From: an uncultured Prevotella sp.
Lineage (GTDB): Bacteria > Bacteroidota > Bacteroidia > Bacteroidales > Bacteroidaceae
Direction: 5' to 3'
Length of the DNA: 7,794 nucleotides
Assembly: GCA_905373605.1 (NCBI GenBank)
Contig: CAJPTO010000144.1
Coordinates: forward strand, 1 to 7,794
Positions 5,868 through 7,794 of the stretch are shown here, piece after piece. A program made the position numbers and the translations under genes. The notes under the pieces were generated by a model that saw only the letters and a list, made by a program, of their open reading frames with translations, was not told the DNA's origin and ran no database searches. Each line of letters begins with the position of its first letter. The stretch's first letter is position 1.

Positions 5868-6943
5868 TTAAACGACACGTAACGCTGCTTATTGCCGCGC
5901 TTTTGGCCATTGCAGCCTGGGCGCAGGTGTCCGTTGAACAGAAAATAGACTCGTTTGCCATCTACATCGGACAGCAAACGACACTGCACCTGAGCGTAAC
6001 GGCACCCAAAGGACAAACGGTGGTGTTCCCCAATTTCAAGCCTTCCGAACAGCTCGTGCCGGGAATTGAGGTACTGCAAGCTAGCGAAGAAGAAACCACC
6101 GAGGTGGACAATGGGCTGCAAAAAACCACGAAAAGCTACACGCTCACTTCATTTGACGAGAAGCTTTACTCGCTGCCTGGACTCAAAGTGAAGGTGAACA
6201 ACAAGGAATATGAAGCCAACATCTTGGCGCTGAAGGTGGTTACGATGGACGTAGACACGCTGCACCCAAACCAGTTCTTCCCACCGAAAGACGTTCAGAA
6301 CAACCCTTTCTCGTGGACCGAAGAGCCTTGGGCCTCCATGTTCTACCTTAGCGTGCTGATGTTGTTGCTTGCCGCACTGGGCGTTTACCTCATTGTGAGG
6401 CTCAAACAAAACAAACCCGTCATCACGCGCATTCGCATCGTGAAGAAAATCTTGCCCCACCAAAGGGCTCTTACGGCCATCGAACGCATCAAGGCCGAGA
6501 AAATGACCGCGTCGGAAAACCAAAAAGAGTATTACACCCGACTGACCGACGCGCTGAGGCAATACATCAACGAGCGTTTCGGCTTCAATGCGATGGAGAT
6601 GACCAGTTCGCAAATCATCGAACACCTCAATACCAACGGCAACCAGGAGATGATGAACGAGCTGAAAGAGATTTTCCAAACCGCCGACTTGGTGAAATTC
6701 GCCAAATATGCCACGCTCATTAACGAGAACGACCTCAACTTGGTGAACGCCATCGAGTTTATCGACAAGACCAAGATAGAGAACCAACCTGACACGGAGC
6801 GCATCGTTCCTGAACTAACCGAGGCCGACAAGCGGACTAAACAAACGCGAGTGGCACTCAAAACGGTTATCTGGGCCATCGCAGCTTGTGTGGCTGGCAT
6901 CATGATTTACATCGTGTACAGCCTATACGACGTGCTGGGCTAA
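5864..6943 (+). CDS. BatD/DUF4381-like membrane protein of the bat operon
   Basis: A 359-residue predicted inner-membrane protein. Residues 1-20 form a signal peptide with a likely cleavage after AWA. Residues 21-150 look like a periplasmic beta-rich domain (VEQKIDSFAIYIGQQTTL is typical of BatD N-termini). TM1 spans about 158-180. A cytoplasmic helical domain (about 181-330) contains YYTRLTDALRQYINERFGF and EMTSSQIIEHL, a pattern shared with the C-terminal part of BatD and DUF4381 proteins. TM2 spans about 333-355, leaving a very short tail. The periplasmic domain appears single, shorter than in full BatD proteins, so this is more likely the extra membrane component often found between the DUF58 gene and batA than batD itself. 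It could link the periplasm to the MoxR/VWA machinery. The start overlaps the DUF58 stop (ATGA). The family placement is moderate. Confidence 0.85.
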   Translation: MIKRHVTLLIAALLAIAAWAQVSVEQKIDSFAIYIGQQTTLHLSVTAPKGQTVVFPNFKPSEQLVPGIEVLQASEEETTEVDNGLQKTTKSYTLTSFDEKLYSLPGLKVKVNNKEYEANILALKVVTMDVDTLHPNQFFPPKDVQNNPFSWTEEPWASMFYLSVLMLLLAALGVYLIVRLKQNKPVITRIRIVKKILPHQRALTAIERIKAEKMTASENQKEYYTRLTDALRQYINERFGFNAMEMTSSQIIEHLNTNGNQEMMNELKEIFQTADLVKFAKYATLINENDLNLVNAIEFIDKTKIENQPDTERIVPELTEADKRTKQTRVALKTVIWAIAACVAGIMIYIVYSLYDVLG

Positions 6944-6966
6944 AACCTTCAAGGATAAATACCATT

Positions 6967-7794
6967 ATGGAATTTGCAAACAAAGAATATTTCCTGCTGC
7001 TTGCGCTCCTCGTACCATACGTGTTTTGGTACTTCATCTATAAGAAAAGGGGGGAGCCCACCTTGCGCATGAGCGACACCAGGGCATATCGTTACGCACC
7101 CAAAAGCTGGCGAATGCGGCTGATGAACCTGCCCGTGCTGCTAAGGTGTGCCACATTTGTGCTGGCTGTCATCATCTTGGCGCGACCCCAGACGCACACT
7201 TCGTGGGGTAACAAGCAAGTGGAGGGCATCGACATCATGCTGGCCATGGACGTTTCCACGTCGATGCTGGCCGAAGACCTCACGCCTAACCGCATGGAAG
7301 CGGCCAAAGACGTGGCGGCAGAGTTCATCGCAGATAGGCCCAACGACAATATCGGCCTGACTATCTTCGCCGGAGAGGCTTTCACACAATGCCCTATGAC
7401 CACCGATCACACGTCGCTGCTCAACATGTTGCAGACGGTTAGGACTGACATTGCCGCACGAGGACTTATACAAGACGGCACAGCCATTGGCATGGGACTG
7501 GCTAACGCCGTGTCGCGACTGAAAGACAGCAAGGCCAAAAGCAAGGTTGTCATACTCTTAACCGACGGGTCGAACAACATGGGCGACCTATCGCCGATGA
7601 CTAGTGCCAACATTGCCAAGAGCTTAGGCATTAGGGTTTACACCATTGGCGTGGGAACGAATAAGGTGGCGCGTTATCCCATGCCCGTTGCAGGCGGCGT
7701 TCAATATGTCAACATGCCGGTGGAGATAGACACAAAGGTGCTGAAAGACATCGCCGCCACCACCGATGGCAACTTCTATCGCGCAACAAACAAC
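6967..7794 (+). CDS. batA: BatA, VWA-domain membrane protein, 3'-partial
   Basis: 276 codons are visible and the frame is open to the window end. The N-terminus MEFANKEYFLLLALL begins the aerotolerance-regulator N-terminal region, with membrane segments at about 8-24 and 55-72 and a basic stretch between. A VWA domain follows: MIDAS DVSTSM (D95, S97, S99), a threonine in DGTAIG (T172), and an aspartate in LLTDGSN (D200). Full-length BatA is about 330 residues with a C-terminal TM, so roughly 50 residues are missing. In Bacteroides fragilis the batA-E genes were linked to aerotolerance; by analogy BatA is an inner-membrane VWA partner of MoxR, and batB should follow outside the window. It begins 23 nt after the previous stop, the largest gap inside this operon. 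Confidence 0.95.
   Translation, partial: MEFANKEYFLLLALLVPYVFWYFIYKKRGEPTLRMSDTRAYRYAPKSWRMRLMNLPVLLRCATFVLAVIILARPQTHTSWGNKQVEGIDIMLAMDVSTSMLAEDLTPNRMEAAKDVAAEFIADRPNDNIGLTIFAGEAFTQCPMTTDHTSLLNMLQTVRTDIAARGLIQDGTAIGMGLANAVSRLKDSKAKSKVVILLTDGSNNMGDLSPMTSANIAKSLGIRVYTIGVGTNKVARYPMPVAGGVQYVNMPVEIDTKVLKDIAATTDGNFYRATNN

Noticed and set aside
6149..6787. 212-codon antisense ORF inside the BatD-like gene
   Set aside because: It is opposite a real membrane protein gene, has low-complexity His/Val-rich translation and no promoter.
1..7794. Insertion sequence, prophage, defence or toxin-antitoxin island
   Set aside because: No transposase, integrase, tRNA, target-site duplication pattern or defence-type gene pair was found; all genes fit ordinary Bacteroidales chromosome families.

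Overview
The window looks like chromosome of a Bacteroidales bacterium, most likely Prevotella or a close relative. Four things point there: promoters of the Bacteroidetes type (TTTG, about 20 nt, TAnnTTTG), almost no Shine-Dalgarno sequences, protein families and gene order typical of Bacteroidales, and low-complexity intergenic tracts made of TTAACTCC and TACTACTT octamers. This is my reading of the sequence; no database search was run.

Left part (1-2160). A AAA ATPase gene whose 5' end lies outside the window is followed two bases after its stop by a near-perfect 26-bp inverted repeat. A calcineurin-like metallophosphoesterase gene comes next. Both flanks of the phosphoesterase gene carry the same short module (aaagcatttgNc plus octamers). 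The gap beyond it holds two further tracts with an 8-nt period.

Middle part (2164-3616). A nitrilase-superfamily omega-amidase gene on the minus strand and a small Ig-like lipoprotein gene on the plus strand are transcribed divergently. Each has a full-match Bacteroidetes promoter in the short region between them. The omega-amidase most likely starts at an internal ATG that has an AGGAG sequence ahead of it.

Gap 3617-3991. Its main content is an array of five palindromic units spaced at exactly 22 nt (3687-3796). A promoter-like -7 box lies just before the array, and another just ahead of the next operon.

Right part (3992-7794). This is the start of the Bacteroidetes moxR-bat ('aerotolerance') operon: MoxR AAA+ ATPase, DUF58 protein with a VWA-like MIDAS, a signal-peptide-bearing two-TM membrane protein resembling BatD/DUF4381 proteins, then BatA, which runs off the right edge. 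The genes are tightly packed (1-nt gap, ATGA overlap, 23-nt gap), so they are probably one transcript. By family knowledge the MoxR ATPase acts in the cytoplasm with membrane-linked VWA proteins in an envelope or stress function whose exact substrate is unknown.

The gene content belongs to known families. The least explained material is intergenic: the 22-nt palindrome array and the 8-nt-register tracts.
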